Shown here in pieces: positions 17,082 to 25,408 of a stretch of DNA of 64,000 nucleotides. Numbering within the stretch: the first letter of the stretch is position 1; each line of letters opens with the position of its first letter. The notes under the pieces are model-generated. The model saw nothing but the letters and a program-made list of their open reading frames with translations. It had not been told where the DNA came from and made no database searches. The stretch lies in NCBI GenBank assembly GCA_963727285.1, contig CAVSFF010000009.1:1-64000 (forward strand). Direction: 5' to 3'. Made by a program: the position numbers and the translations under genes. Source of the DNA: CAITWD01 sp963727285. Its GTDB lineage: Bacteria; Actinomycetota; Thermoleophilia; Miltoncostaeales; Miltoncostaeaceae.

Positions 17082-17108
17082 CGCCTCCGGTCGCGGCGCA
17101 TTCCGCCG

Positions 17109-17639
17109 ATGACCGCGGCGCTGGGGAGGCTGATCCGGCGGATCGCCGCCGACCTGGGCCCGGAGGCGGCCGACGCCCTGGCGCGCACCGCCCGCACCTG
17201 GCTCGCCGATCCGGCCAACACCGCCGCCCGCGACCGGCTGGCCACGGCCCTCACGGAGATCTCGCGCCGGGCCGGAGGCACGACGGCCGCCCTGGCCGGA
17301 TCGGCCGCCGGAGTGGTGGCCCGGTACCGCACCGGCACCGGTGCCTGGGAGCGCGCGCTGATGTCGGCCCGGTATGCGATTCCCCAACTGCCGTCCGGCG
17401 AGGCGCGTGCGGCCGCGCTCGAGACCTATCTGGCGATGACCGAGGCCGGGCCGGGGGTGATCTTCGCCGCACGCGATCGCGCGCGTGCGCGCCGTGAGGT
17501 CGTCACCGCGCTCGACTTGGAGGCGCGCATGCTGCGCACCGAGGCGCTCGGGCCACGGGAACGGGCCCTCGCCCTCGACATCAACGCCCGCAGTCGCGCC
17601 GCGTGCAGTGATCCGCCCGAGAATCCCGAACGGGCATAA
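17109..17639 (+). CDS. Unrecognised alpha-helical protein
   Basis: A 176-aa protein I do not recognise. It is rich in Ala and Arg, predicted mostly helical, without a signal peptide or clear membrane span. A Gly/Ala stretch (TTAALAGSAAGVVARY) lies in the middle. Codon use matches the neighbours (GC at third positions), which supports it being real. It lies 27 bp after the aldo-keto reductase and 59 bp before the collagen-like gene, on the same strand. Confidence 0.6.
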   Translation: MTAALGRLIRRIAADLGPEAADALARTARTWLADPANTAARDRLATALTEISRRAGGTTAALAGSAAGVVARYRTGTGAWERALMSARYAIPQLPSGEARAAALETYLAMTEAGPGVIFAARDRARARREVVTALDLEARMLRTEALGPRERALALDINARSRAACSDPPENPERA

Positions 17640-17667
17640 GGCTTTTCGCCCGATCTGCCGATGACAA

Positions 17668-17689
17668 CCTCGAGACCGACCTCGAGGAG
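17668..17689 (+). promoter_or_regulatory. Inverted repeat covering the Shine-Dalgarno of the collagen-like gene
   Basis: CCTCGAG (17668-17674) pairs perfectly with CTCGAGG (17681-17687) across six bases. The right arm contains most of the ribosome binding site GAGGAG (17684-17689), which is spaced 9 nt from the ATG at 17699. The hairpin would hide the ribosome binding site, so translation could be switched by opening it. Confidence 0.45.
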
Positions 17690-17698
17690 TGATCCCAA

Positions 17699-18466
17699 AT
17701 GCCACACCCCCACGAGATCCGCCGCCAACTGTCCCGGCGACGCGGCGTGGTGCTGGCCAGTGCGATCGCCGTGGTCGGGGCACCGGTGCTGCTGGCGGGG
17801 TCCGCCAGCGCGAAGGCCAAGCCCCCCGCATATGCGACGGCAAAGTCCGTGGCCGCGATCCAGGCGAAGATCAATACCTTGAACGCGCAGATGCGAAGCC
17901 TGAGCTCGCAGCTGTCGTCCACCAAGAACAGTCTTGCCTCGACGCGCAACACGCTGATCTCGCTCGAGACCGAAGTGCTGAGCATGAATACCTCGACCGG
18001 ATCGACCGGATCGACGGGCTCCACCGGCGGCACGGGGACCGTCGGCCCGACCGGGCCCCAGGGCGACCCGGGCCCCGCCGGACCGGCGGGACCGACCGGA
18101 CCGAAGGGCAGCCCCGGCACGACGGGACCGGCCGGCCCCCAGGGAATCCAGGGCGACACCGGCCCGCAGGGACCGGCGGGGCCGGCGGGTGGCTCCACCG
18201 CGAGCGCCTCCCTGGTCGACTCGCCGGGAACGGCGATCAACGTGCAGGCGGGGCTGGAGACCCAGGTCTCCTCGTCCAAGCTGTGCCCGGCCGGCTCATA
18301 CGCCACGGGCGGAGGCGGCCAGATCCTCGACCAGTCGCTCGGCTACATCACCGGCAGCTGGCCCTATGTCGACGGCACCGGGCGGGTCGCCGGCTGGACG
18401 ATCAAGTTCTACCCGAAGGCGACCACCAACATCGCCTACGACATCCAGTTCGTCTGCGTCAGCTGA
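17699..18466 (+). CDS. Secreted collagen-like protein with coiled-coil stalk
   Basis: A 255-aa predicted exported protein. Residues 1-40 form a signal with an R-R pair, hydrophobic core and ASAKA cleavage region. About residues 48-95 form a Ser/Asn/Leu-rich heptad helix (IQAKINTLNAQMRSLSSQL), probably a trimeric coiled coil. About 21 uninterrupted G-X-Y triplets follow (residues about 102-165; GPTGPQGDPGPAGPAG and similar). A C-terminal globular domain of about 90 residues has two cysteines (KLCPAG and FVCVS). This is the layout of bacterial collagen-like adhesins. No sortase motif is visible, so how it stays at the surface is unclear. Confidence 0.85.
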   Translation: MPHPHEIRRQLSRRRGVVLASAIAVVGAPVLLAGSASAKAKPPAYATAKSVAAIQAKINTLNAQMRSLSSQLSSTKNSLASTRNTLISLETEVLSMNTSTGSTGSTGSTGGTGTVGPTGPQGDPGPAGPAGPTGPKGSPGTTGPAGPQGIQGDTGPQGPAGPAGGSTASASLVDSPGTAINVQAGLETQVSSSKLCPAGSYATGGGGQILDQSLGYITGSWPYVDGTGRVAGWTIKFYPKATTNIAYDIQFVCVS

Positions 18467-19277
18467 CCGCTCCCAGCAGGTAGCAGGCGACCGCCGCCGC
18501 GGCACCGACATTCAGCGAATCCACACCGGCCCGCATCGGGACGGTGGCCAGCACATCCGACGCACCGCGCCCGGCGTCGCTGATGCCGTCGCCCTCGGTG
18601 CCGAGCACCAGTGCCACCCGCGGTCCTGCGGCCGCGACGGCCTCCGCGAGCGGCCGCGCGTGACGGTCGGTCACGAGCGCCACGACGGCGAAGCCTGCGC
18701 GCCGCACCGCCTCGAGCCCGTCCGGGAGGGGCGCGATACGCCCCCACGGGTGCGTCAACACCGCGCCCATCGAGGCGCGCACCGCCCGTCGGTAGAGCGG
18801 GTCGGTGCAGCGGGCATCCAGCAACGTCGCGTCGACACCGAGCGCTGCAGCACTGCGGATGATGACGCCCAGGTTGGTCGGATTGGCGACACCCTCGAGC
18901 ACGAGGATCCGCCGCGCGGCGGCGACGAGCGCCGCGACCTCGGTCTGCTCCGGGCGGCTGAAGATCGCGACCGCCTCGCGGATCACCGCCAGGCCGGTCA
19001 CGTGCCGAATGACCTCCCGATCGGCCGCGAGCACGGGCAGACCGGGCCGCGTGATCCACGCGACCCGGTCGCGCGCGGCGGCATCGACGAGAATCGCCTG
19101 CGGACGGTACCCCGCGTCCAGCGCCCGCGCGATGACCCGGCCGCCTTCGACGACGAACGCCGGCGTCGCGCGGCGGCCCGCCGGAGCCGGGCGCAGAAAT
19201 GCCCGCTCGCTCTCGCGCAGCCTGCGGAACGGGTCCAGCCGGACGTCGTCGATACCGGTTGCCACATCGTCTGTCAC
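18459..19277 (-). CDS. TrmH/SpoU-family RNA 2'-O-methyltransferase
   Basis: SAM-dependent methyltransferase with the trefoil-knot SPOUT fold, 272 aa. An N-terminal substrate-binding domain (residues about 15-100) precedes the three SpoU motifs: EGVANPTNLGVIIRSA, LVLGTEGDGIS, and VPMRAGVDSLNVGAAAAV. Which rRNA or tRNA nucleotide is modified cannot be told. I take GTG at 19277 (VTDDVATG) as the start; the longer open frame runs across the dapA promoter. It is convergent with the collagen-like gene, with stops overlapping by eight bases. Confidence 0.9.
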   Translation of the reverse strand: MTDDVATGIDDVRLDPFRRLRESERAFLRPAPAGRRATPAFVVEGGRVIARALDAGYRPQAILVDAAARDRVAWITRPGLPVLAADREVIRHVTGLAVIREAVAIFSRPEQTEVAALVAAARRILVLEGVANPTNLGVIIRSAAALGVDATLLDARCTDPLYRRAVRASMGAVLTHPWGRIAPLPDGLEAVRRAGFAVVALVTDRHARPLAEAVAAAGPRVALVLGTEGDGISDAGRGASDVLATVPMRAGVDSLNVGAAAAVACYLLGAVS

Positions 19278-19325
19278 GGACGCATCCTGCCCGTCTGGCG
19301 CCGGACCGCAAGCCCGGGTCGCCTG

Positions 19326-19331
19326 TAACAT
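19326..19331 (+). promoter_or_regulatory. -10 box for dapA (leaderless type)
   Basis: TAACAT ends 7 nt before GTG 19339. The same bases contain the alternative ATG (19330), so if this box is used the ATG would not be transcribed and GTG 19339 must be the start. Confidence 0.5.
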
Positions 19332-19338
19332 GGAGTCC

Positions 19339-20217
19339 GTGTTCGGCGCGATCTTGACCGCAATGGTGACGCCTTTCGACGCCGATCTTCGCGTCGACGA
19401 GGCCGCATCGGCGGCTCTCATGCACTACCTGGTCGAGCACGGCTCGGACGGGGTGGTCGTCGCCGGGACGACGGGCGAAGCCTCGACGCTGACCGACGAC
19501 GAAAAGCTGCTGCTGTTCCGCCTGGCCCGGCAGGAACTGGGCGACACCGCCACCGTAGTCGCCAACACCGGCAGCAACGACACCGCCCACTCGGTCCACC
19601 TGACTCGACACGCGGCCGAGATCGGCTGCGACGCGGTGCTGGCCGTCACGCCGTACTACAACAAGCCCCCGCGCGAGGGGATCGTGGCACACTTCGCCGC
19701 GATCGCCGAGGTCGGTCTCCCGGTGATCGTCTACAACATCCCGGGCCGGTCGGTCATCAACCTCGAGCCGACGCTGCTGGCCGAACTGGCCGACATCCCG
19801 AACATCGTCGCCGTCAAGCAGGCCCACGACGACATCGACGAGCTGCGCACGATCTGCGCCGCGGGCCGCCTTGCCGTGTACGCCGGCAACGACGATCTGC
19901 TCTTGGCCGTGACCGAGTACGGCGGCGCAGGAGTGATCTCGGTCGCGTCCCACATTGTGGGTCCCGAGATGGGGGAGCTCTATGCATCCGGGACGTCCGG
20001 GCACTTCGAGCATGCTCTGACGCTCGATGCCGACCTGCAGGACGTCTACGCTGCGTTGTTCGTGACGTCAAATCCCATTCTGATCAAGGCCGCACTCGAA
20101 ATGTTGAAGCTGATCCCGTCGGACCGAATGCGCCTGCCGCTGGTCCAGGCAAGCCCCGTGCAGAAGCACATCCTCCAGAGCGTGCTCGAACAGCACGGGA
20201 TCCTCGCCCGTGACTGA
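19339..20217 (+). CDS. dapA: 4-hydroxy-tetrahydrodipicolinate synthase
   Basis: Condenses pyruvate with aspartate semialdehyde, first committed step to diaminopimelate and lysine. About 292 aa. Motifs are FGAILTAMVTPFD at the start, VVAGTTGEASTLT, VTPYYNKPPREG with the catalytic tyrosine, and the Schiff-base lysine in IVAVKQAHDD. Start: GTG 19339 fits a leaderless mRNA behind TAACAT; ATG 19330 would add three residues. The stop overlaps the rnj start by eight bases, so dapA and rnj form a coupled pair, an arrangement common in Actinobacteria. Confidence 0.95.
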   Translation: MFGAILTAMVTPFDADLRVDEAASAALMHYLVEHGSDGVVVAGTTGEASTLTDDEKLLLFRLARQELGDTATVVANTGSNDTAHSVHLTRHAAEIGCDAVLAVTPYYNKPPREGIVAHFAAIAEVGLPVIVYNIPGRSVINLEPTLLAELADIPNIVAVKQAHDDIDELRTICAAGRLAVYAGNDDLLLAVTEYGGAGVISVASHIVGPEMGELYASGTSGHFEHALTLDADLQDVYAALFVTSNPILIKAALEMLKLIPSDRMRLPLVQASPVQKHILQSVLEQHGILARD

Positions 20218-21871
20218 CCCCGTGCGCGTCATCGCCCTGGGTGGTACGGGCGAAATCGGTCGCAACATGTACGTGATCGAGCAGAACGACCGCATGGTGA
20301 TCATCGACTGCGGCGTCACCTTCCCGAAGCCCGACCAGCTCGGCGTCGACCTCGTGCTCCCGGACTTCAGCTACGTCGAGGAGCACGCGGACCGGCTCGA
20401 GGCCGTCATCCTCACCCACGGCCATGAGGACCACATCGGTGCGCTGCCGTACCTGCTGCGCGCGATCGGACACACACGCGTCCTCGGACCGCGGTTCGCG
20501 CTCGGGCTCGTCCGGGCCAAGCTCGACGAGCACCGGGTGCTCGACCGCGCCGAGCTCATCGAGGTCGGCACCGGTCCCGGCCCGACACTCGGCCCGTTCC
20601 GCACCGAGTTCATCCCGCTGACCCACAGCATTCCGGACTGCCTGGCGGTCGCGCTCCACACCTCGTCCGGCACCATCGTCCACACCGGCGACTTCAAGTT
20701 CGACCACACGCCGGTCGCGGGTGCACCGGCCGCCGACATCCCGACCCTCGCGCGCCTCGGCGCGGACGGCGTCGCCTTGCTGCTGGCGGATTCGACCAAT
20801 GCCGAGGAGCCCCCGGAACCCCAGACCGAGGTCACCGTCGGCCAGCAGATGCGCCGCGTCATGGCCACGTGCCCGGGGCGCGTCATCGTCACGACGTTCA
20901 GCTCGCACATTCACCGCATCCAGCAGATCATGGAAGCCGCCTACGAAGACGGCCGGGTCGTCGCACTGGTCGGGCGATCGATGTCCCGCAACGTCGGCAT
21001 CGCCACCAACCTGCAGTGCCTGCGGACACCGCCGGGCACGCTCGTGCGCATCAACGATCTCGACGGATACCGCTCCGACGAGCAGGTGATCATCTGCACC
21101 GGCTCACAAGGCGAGCCGCTGGCCGCCCTGTCGCGCATGGCCCGGGGCGAGCACCACCAGATCACGATCCAGCCCTCGGACACGATCATCTACAGCTCGC
21201 GAACCGTCCCCGGCAACGAGCTCGCGGTCAACGACACGATCAACCGAGTGGTCCGGAGCGGGGCGAGCGTCATCACCAGCAAGTCGGATCCCCGCATCCA
21301 CGTCTCAGGACATGGCACCTCGGGTGACCTGTTGTGGATGCTGCAGCTGCTGCGACCGAAGTTCTTCGCACCGATCCACGGTGAACGCCGCCACCAGCGC
21401 GCCCACGAAGATCTTGCGCGCTCGCTCGGGACGCCTGCCGATCATGTGTTTCTGCTCGACAACGGCGACGTCCTCGAGATGACCTCGGACGCGGCCGGGA
21501 TCGTGGACCACGTGCCCGCAGGGGTCACGTACGTCGACGGCACGGGTGTCGGCGACGTGGGCGACGAGGTGCTGCGCGACCGCCGCCACCTGGCCGACGA
21601 CGGCGTGATCGTCATCGTGGTCAGCGTCGAGTCCGACACCGGACGCCTGATCGGTGAGCCCGAAGTCATCACCCGCGGGATGTCGTTTGCCGACGACGAA
21701 CTCGTGGAGATCGCGCGCCTGGAGATCGACCGGAGCATGACCGCCTCGGCCTCGAACAAGGTCACCGAGATCTCCGTGCTGCACCACCAGCTCCACGATG
21801 CGGTCGCGTCGGTCGTGCGTAAGCAGACCGGACACCGCCCGATGGTGCTGCCGGTCATCGTCGAGGTCTAG
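20210..21871 (+). CDS. rnj: Ribonuclease J
   Basis: Zinc-dependent 5'-3' exoribonuclease and endoribonuclease of the metallo-beta-lactamase/beta-CASP class, used in mRNA turnover and rRNA maturation. The 553-aa protein begins VRVIALGGTGEIGRNMYV and has the zinc motif ILTHGHEDHIGALPYL. Further elements are PLTHSIPDC, VHTGDFKFD, the beta-CASP segment LVGRSMSRNV, CTGSQGEP and SGHGTSGDL. The C-terminal domain ends MVLPVIVEV. GTG start inside the dapA end. With PNPase nearby, the window carries both directions of RNA decay. Confidence 0.95.
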   Translation: MTDPVRVIALGGTGEIGRNMYVIEQNDRMVIIDCGVTFPKPDQLGVDLVLPDFSYVEEHADRLEAVILTHGHEDHIGALPYLLRAIGHTRVLGPRFALGLVRAKLDEHRVLDRAELIEVGTGPGPTLGPFRTEFIPLTHSIPDCLAVALHTSSGTIVHTGDFKFDHTPVAGAPAADIPTLARLGADGVALLLADSTNAEEPPEPQTEVTVGQQMRRVMATCPGRVIVTTFSSHIHRIQQIMEAAYEDGRVVALVGRSMSRNVGIATNLQCLRTPPGTLVRINDLDGYRSDEQVIICTGSQGEPLAALSRMARGEHHQITIQPSDTIIYSSRTVPGNELAVNDTINRVVRSGASVITSKSDPRIHVSGHGTSGDLLWMLQLLRPKFFAPIHGERRHQRAHEDLARSLGTPADHVFLLDNGDVLEMTSDAAGIVDHVPAGVTYVDGTGVGDVGDEVLRDRRHLADDGVIVIVVSVESDTGRLIGEPEVITRGMSFADDELVEIARLEIDRSMTASASNKVTEISVLHHQLHDAVASVVRKQTGHRPMVLPVIVEV

Positions 21872-21881
21872 GCCGCAGCAG

Positions 21882-21907
21882 CGGGGCGGCCATGCCGGCC
21901 CGCCCCG
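21882..21907. terminator. Bidirectional hairpin between rnj and sod
   Basis: CGGGGCGGCC (21882-21891) pairs with GGC(C)CGCCCCG (21897-21907), with one bulged C and a 5-nt loop. There is no T tract. Its place between convergent rnj and sod suggests a shared transcript end. Confidence 0.5.
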
Positions 21908-21934
21908 TGTGCATGCTGTGCCGCGTACGGCGAA

Positions 21935-22543
21935 CTAGCCCTTCGCGGCGGCGTACTTGGCGGCGACGGCGTCCCAGTTGACGACGTTCCACCAGGCCGC
22001 CAGGTAGTCCGGACGGCGATTCTGGTAGTTCAGGTAGTAGGCGTGCTCCCAGACGTCAATCCCGAGGATGGGCGTCTTGCCATCTGACAGCGGGGAGTCC
22101 TGGTTCGGGCTCGAGACGACCGCGAGCGTTCCGCCGTCGACGACCAGCCACGACCATCCCGACCCGAAGCGCCCCACGCCGGCGGCGTTGATCTGGGTCC
22201 GCAGCGCGTCGACGGCGCCGAAGTCACGCTCGATCGCCGCCAGCAGGTCACCGGTCGGGTCGCCGCCGCCGCCGGGCCCCATGATCTCCCAGAACAGGGA
22301 GTGGTTGTAGTGGCCGCCGGCGTTGTTGCGCACCGGGCCCTGTTTGTCGGCGGGCAGCGTGTCGAGTTTGCGCAGCACGTCCTCGACGCTGGCGTCCGCC
22401 AGCGCGGTGCCCTCCAGCGCGGCGTTGGCATTCGTCACGTACGCCTGGTGGTGCTTGTCGTGATGGATCTCCATCGTCCGCGCGTCGATGTGGGGCTCGA
22501 GAGCGTCAAAGCTGTATGGCAGCGGGGGAAGCTCAAACGGCAT
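21935..22543 (-). CDS. sod: Iron/manganese superoxide dismutase
   Basis: Dismutes superoxide in the cytoplasm. The 202-aa protein starts MPFELPPLPYSFDALEP. All four metal ligands are visible: His in MEIHHDKHHQAYV, His in GGHYNHSLFW, then Asp and His in GIDVWEHAYYLNYQNRR. The region GPGGGGDPTGDL, with Gly-rich sequence after the second ligand, is common to both the Fe and Mn types, so I leave the metal open. Start ATG at 22543 is preceded by AAGGAG; the longer upstream frame is not credible. Confidence 0.95.
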   Translation of the reverse strand: MPFELPPLPYSFDALEPHIDARTMEIHHDKHHQAYVTNANAALEGTALADASVEDVLRKLDTLPADKQGPVRNNAGGHYNHSLFWEIMGPGGGGDPTGDLLAAIERDFGAVDALRTQINAAGVGRFGSGWSWLVVDGGTLAVVSSPNQDSPLSDGKTPILGIDVWEHAYYLNYQNRRPDYLAAWWNVVNWDAVAAKYAAAKG

Positions 22544-22587
22544 GCCTGGAGTCTCCTTGGTGGGGTGCAAGAGCCTTCGCACACCCA

Positions 22588-22593
22588 ACGCTA
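22588..22593 (-). promoter_or_regulatory. Possible -10 box for sod
   Basis: Read on the minus strand this is TAGCGT, about 45 nt upstream of the sod start. The same hexamer appears ahead of the RPF-like gene and the small membrane gene at 42001. The rest of the 206-bp sod-ftsK gap shows no other clear element. Confidence 0.35.
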
Positions 22594-22749
22594 GCGCGCC
22601 CGGACCTCCCGCGCGAAAGGGTGCCGCCGCCGACGGTCGGGCGGGATCCCCCGAACTGCCCGCGGCAGGAAAACGGTCTCCGCCGGCCAAGGTGAACCCG
22701 GGCAATCCACACGTATTCCGCGCCCGCAGGCAAACGACCAGGAGGGGAT

Positions 22750-25284
22750 GTGCCCCCGGCTACCGCCAAGCGATCCCGTACATCGGCATCGCGCCCGAAG
22801 AACGTCACCCCGAAACCCGCGCCGCCGAACCACCAGCGCCGCGAGCTGGTCGCGATCGGGCTCATGGCGCTTGGAGCGCTCCTGGCCGCCCAGATCTACT
22901 TCGGGTTCGGCGTCGGACCGCTCGGGGGGTGGGCCGAACAGTTCCTGAGGGTGTTCGTCGGGCGCTTTGTGCTGATTCTCCCGCCGCTGCTGGTCCTGCT
23001 CGGCGGGCTGTTGATCTTCGATGAGAGCTCCCTGTCGCCACGGGGCCTGCGCCTCGGCTCGATCGTGCTGGCGGTCAGCATGTGCACGGCCCTCGCCGCC
23101 GGGCTCTTCGGACTCAACGGGGCGCCCCATACCGCGTGGTTTCGTCCGCACCTGATGCAGATGCGCGGCGGTGCGGTGGGCGAGACCGTCTGGTACGGCA
23201 CCGCCCACACCATCGGCACGGTCGGCACCGGCATTCTGGTCATTGCCGGACTCGTGGTGGGCATCCTCTTGATCACCGGGGCATCCCTCGGACACACGCT
23301 GCGTCGATCGGGCGCGGGCGCCGCGGTCGCCGGGCGCCACATGGGCAAGGGGATGGCCGGGGCCACCGCCGTCGCCTACCGCGGCAGCCAGCAGCTGTCG
23401 CGCCAAGTCAAGACGGCCGTGGAGTACTCGTACCTCGACCCGGGCCCCGCGCTTGACCGCGAGGCGTCGTCGATGCCCGCAGCCGGTGCGCCCCCCCTGA
23501 TCGACGGCGCCGACTACTACCCGGACGTGTTCGCGATCCCGTCCGACCTGCCGCCCTCACCGGCGCTTGCCGACCATGATGGACACGTCCACGACATCGA
23601 GCGCGAGCCGGCCGCCCGCGAGCGTCCGTTGCGGACGTACACGCCGCCGCCGCCGGTACGGCCCGCCGCCAGCGCCGGCATCGCCGTCACGCACGCCGCC
23701 GATCACGAGGCCGATGAGCCCGACACCCTCGTGCCGGAGGCCCCTACATCGCCCGTCCAGGCCGCCAACCGCGCTGCGGCCGCCAGAAACCCGCGCCCGA
23801 CGTACCGCGTGCCCAGCCGGCGACTGCTGACCCGGACCGGCGGCCCCGGGAAGGTGCCGCACGCGCTGATCCAGGAAACCTCGCACAAGCTCGAGGAGGC
23901 CCTGTCCCATTTCGGCGTGACCGCGAAGGTCACCGCCGCCGTCAGCGGTCCCCGCGTGACCCGCTACGAACTGCAACTGGCACCGGGGACGAAGGTCGGT
24001 CGGATCACCGCACTCCGCGACGACCTCGCCTATGCGCTCGCCGCCCGCGAGGAACTGCGCATTCTGGCCCCGATTCCGGGCAAGCAGGCCGTCGGCGTCG
24101 AGGTCCCGAATCCGGAAGCGTCGCTGATCACCCTCGGCGATATCTACCGCGAGTTTCCCGCGGATTCCGGCCCGCTGATGGCATGGCTCGGCCTCGACAT
24201 ATCCGGCAAGTCGGTGTACATCGACTTGGCCAAGATGCCGCACCTGCTGATTGCGGGCTCGACGGGAACCGGCAAGAGCGTCTGCCTGAACGTGCTGCTG
24301 GCCTCCCTGCTGCTGCGCTCGAGCCCCAACGAATTGCGGATGATCCTGATCGACCCCAAGAAGGTTGAGCTCAACCACTACGAGTCGATTCCGCAGCTGC
24401 TGACCCCGGTCGTCACCAATATGCGTGATGCATCTGCGGTCCTCGCCAACGTCGTACGTGAGATGGAAAACCGGTACGAGCTCATGGGCCTGGCACGGGC
24501 CCGCAACCTGCGCGACTGGAACGCCGCCAGGGCGCTCGCGGGCGAGCCGGCAATGCCGTACATGCTGGTGGTCATCGACGAGCTCGCCGATCTGATGATG
24601 GTGGCCCCGGCAGAGGTTGAGGACGCCATCATCCGACTCGCCCAAAAGAGCCGGGCCGTGGGGATCCATCTGCTGTTGGCGACCCAACGGCCGTCGGCCG
24701 ACGTCATCACCGGAATGATCAAGGCCAATGTCCCGTCGCGCATCGCCTTCGCCGTCTCGTCGCAGGTCGATTCGCGGGTCATCCTGGACGCCGGGGGCGC
24801 CGAGAGCCTGCTCGGCAGCGGCGACATGCTGTTCCGCCCCGTCGGCACCTCGCGCCTGCAGCGCGTTCAGGGAGCGTACGTCAGCGAGGACGAGATCCTG
24901 GCGATCACCAACCACTGGCGGGCGCAGGGAAAGCCGCAATTGCGCACCGAGCTCATGGAGCGCCCTCCGGAGCCCGCCCAGGCCGAACCGGACCCCGAAG
25001 CCGACGAGATGCTCACGCGCGCGATCGAAATGGTCGTCCAGCAAGGGACCGCATCGGTCTCACTGCTGCAGCGGCGGCTGGGCGTCGGCTACGCCCGTGC
25101 CGGGCGACTGGTCGACCAGATGGAGCGGTTGGGGGTCGTGTCCGGCCATGAGGGCTCCAAGCCGCGCACGGTCTTGATCGGCGAGGCGGACCTGCCGCGC
25201 ATCCTCACCCGACACGGGGCCGCCGAGGCCGACGCCGAGCTGGCGGCGGACGACCTCGATCCGCAGCTGGTCCTCGAGGACTAG
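22750..25284 (+). CDS. ftsK: FtsK/SpoIIIE DNA translocase
   Basis: Septal DNA pump that clears chromosome ends during division. The 844-aa protein has four N-terminal membrane spans (residues about 33-185) and a variable linker (about 200-370). The motor has a Walker A AGSTGTGKSVCLNVLL (near residue 505), ILIDPKKVELNHYE, Walker B VVIDELADLMMV and LLLATQRPSADVITG. A C-terminal winged-helix gamma domain (VVQQGTASVSLLQRRLGVGYARA in its core) recognises oriented DNA sequences. GTG start at 22750 follows AGGAGGGG. Length is typical. Confidence 0.96.
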   Translation: MPPATAKRSRTSASRPKNVTPKPAPPNHQRRELVAIGLMALGALLAAQIYFGFGVGPLGGWAEQFLRVFVGRFVLILPPLLVLLGGLLIFDESSLSPRGLRLGSIVLAVSMCTALAAGLFGLNGAPHTAWFRPHLMQMRGGAVGETVWYGTAHTIGTVGTGILVIAGLVVGILLITGASLGHTLRRSGAGAAVAGRHMGKGMAGATAVAYRGSQQLSRQVKTAVEYSYLDPGPALDREASSMPAAGAPPLIDGADYYPDVFAIPSDLPPSPALADHDGHVHDIEREPAARERPLRTYTPPPPVRPAASAGIAVTHAADHEADEPDTLVPEAPTSPVQAANRAAAARNPRPTYRVPSRRLLTRTGGPGKVPHALIQETSHKLEEALSHFGVTAKVTAAVSGPRVTRYELQLAPGTKVGRITALRDDLAYALAAREELRILAPIPGKQAVGVEVPNPEASLITLGDIYREFPADSGPLMAWLGLDISGKSVYIDLAKMPHLLIAGSTGTGKSVCLNVLLASLLLRSSPNELRMILIDPKKVELNHYESIPQLLTPVVTNMRDASAVLANVVREMENRYELMGLARARNLRDWNAARALAGEPAMPYMLVVIDELADLMMVAPAEVEDAIIRLAQKSRAVGIHLLLATQRPSADVITGMIKANVPSRIAFAVSSQVDSRVILDAGGAESLLGSGDMLFRPVGTSRLQRVQGAYVSEDEILAITNHWRAQGKPQLRTELMERPPEPAQAEPDPEADEMLTRAIEMVVQQGTASVSLLQRRLGVGYARAGRLVDQMERLGVVSGHEGSKPRTVLIGEADLPRILTRHGAAEADAELAADDLDPQLVLED

Positions 25285-25365
25285 GCATCGGCGGTCGGGG
25301 TGTCCGCCCGACCGCCCGCCGCCGCCCCCGCCGGGGTGCGCCCGCCGCCCGGCGGGAAAAATCGG

Positions 25366-25371
25366 CTAGCA
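25366..25371 (+). promoter_or_regulatory. -10 box for the RodZ-like gene
   Basis: TAGCAT, 37 nt before the ATG at 25409. It implies a leader of about 30 nt that is mostly occupied by the inverted repeat at 25376-25402. Confidence 0.4.
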
Positions 25372-25375
25372 TCAC

Positions 25376-25402
25376 CGATCCCGGGCTCCCGTTCCCGGGA
25401 TC
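25376..25402 (+). repeat. Inverted repeat in the RodZ-like leader
   Basis: GATCCCCGGG (25376-25385) pairs with CCCGGGATC (25394-25402) with one bulged C and an 8-nt loop. It lies between the putative -10 box and the start codon and could be an operator or an mRNA hairpin. Confidence 0.5.
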
Positions 25403-25408
25403 GAGCCT

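Noticed and set aside
18436..20013. A 525-codon minus-strand open frame across dapA and trmH
   Set aside because: The plus-strand dapA and the other minus frame (TrmH) show conserved motifs; this one shows none.
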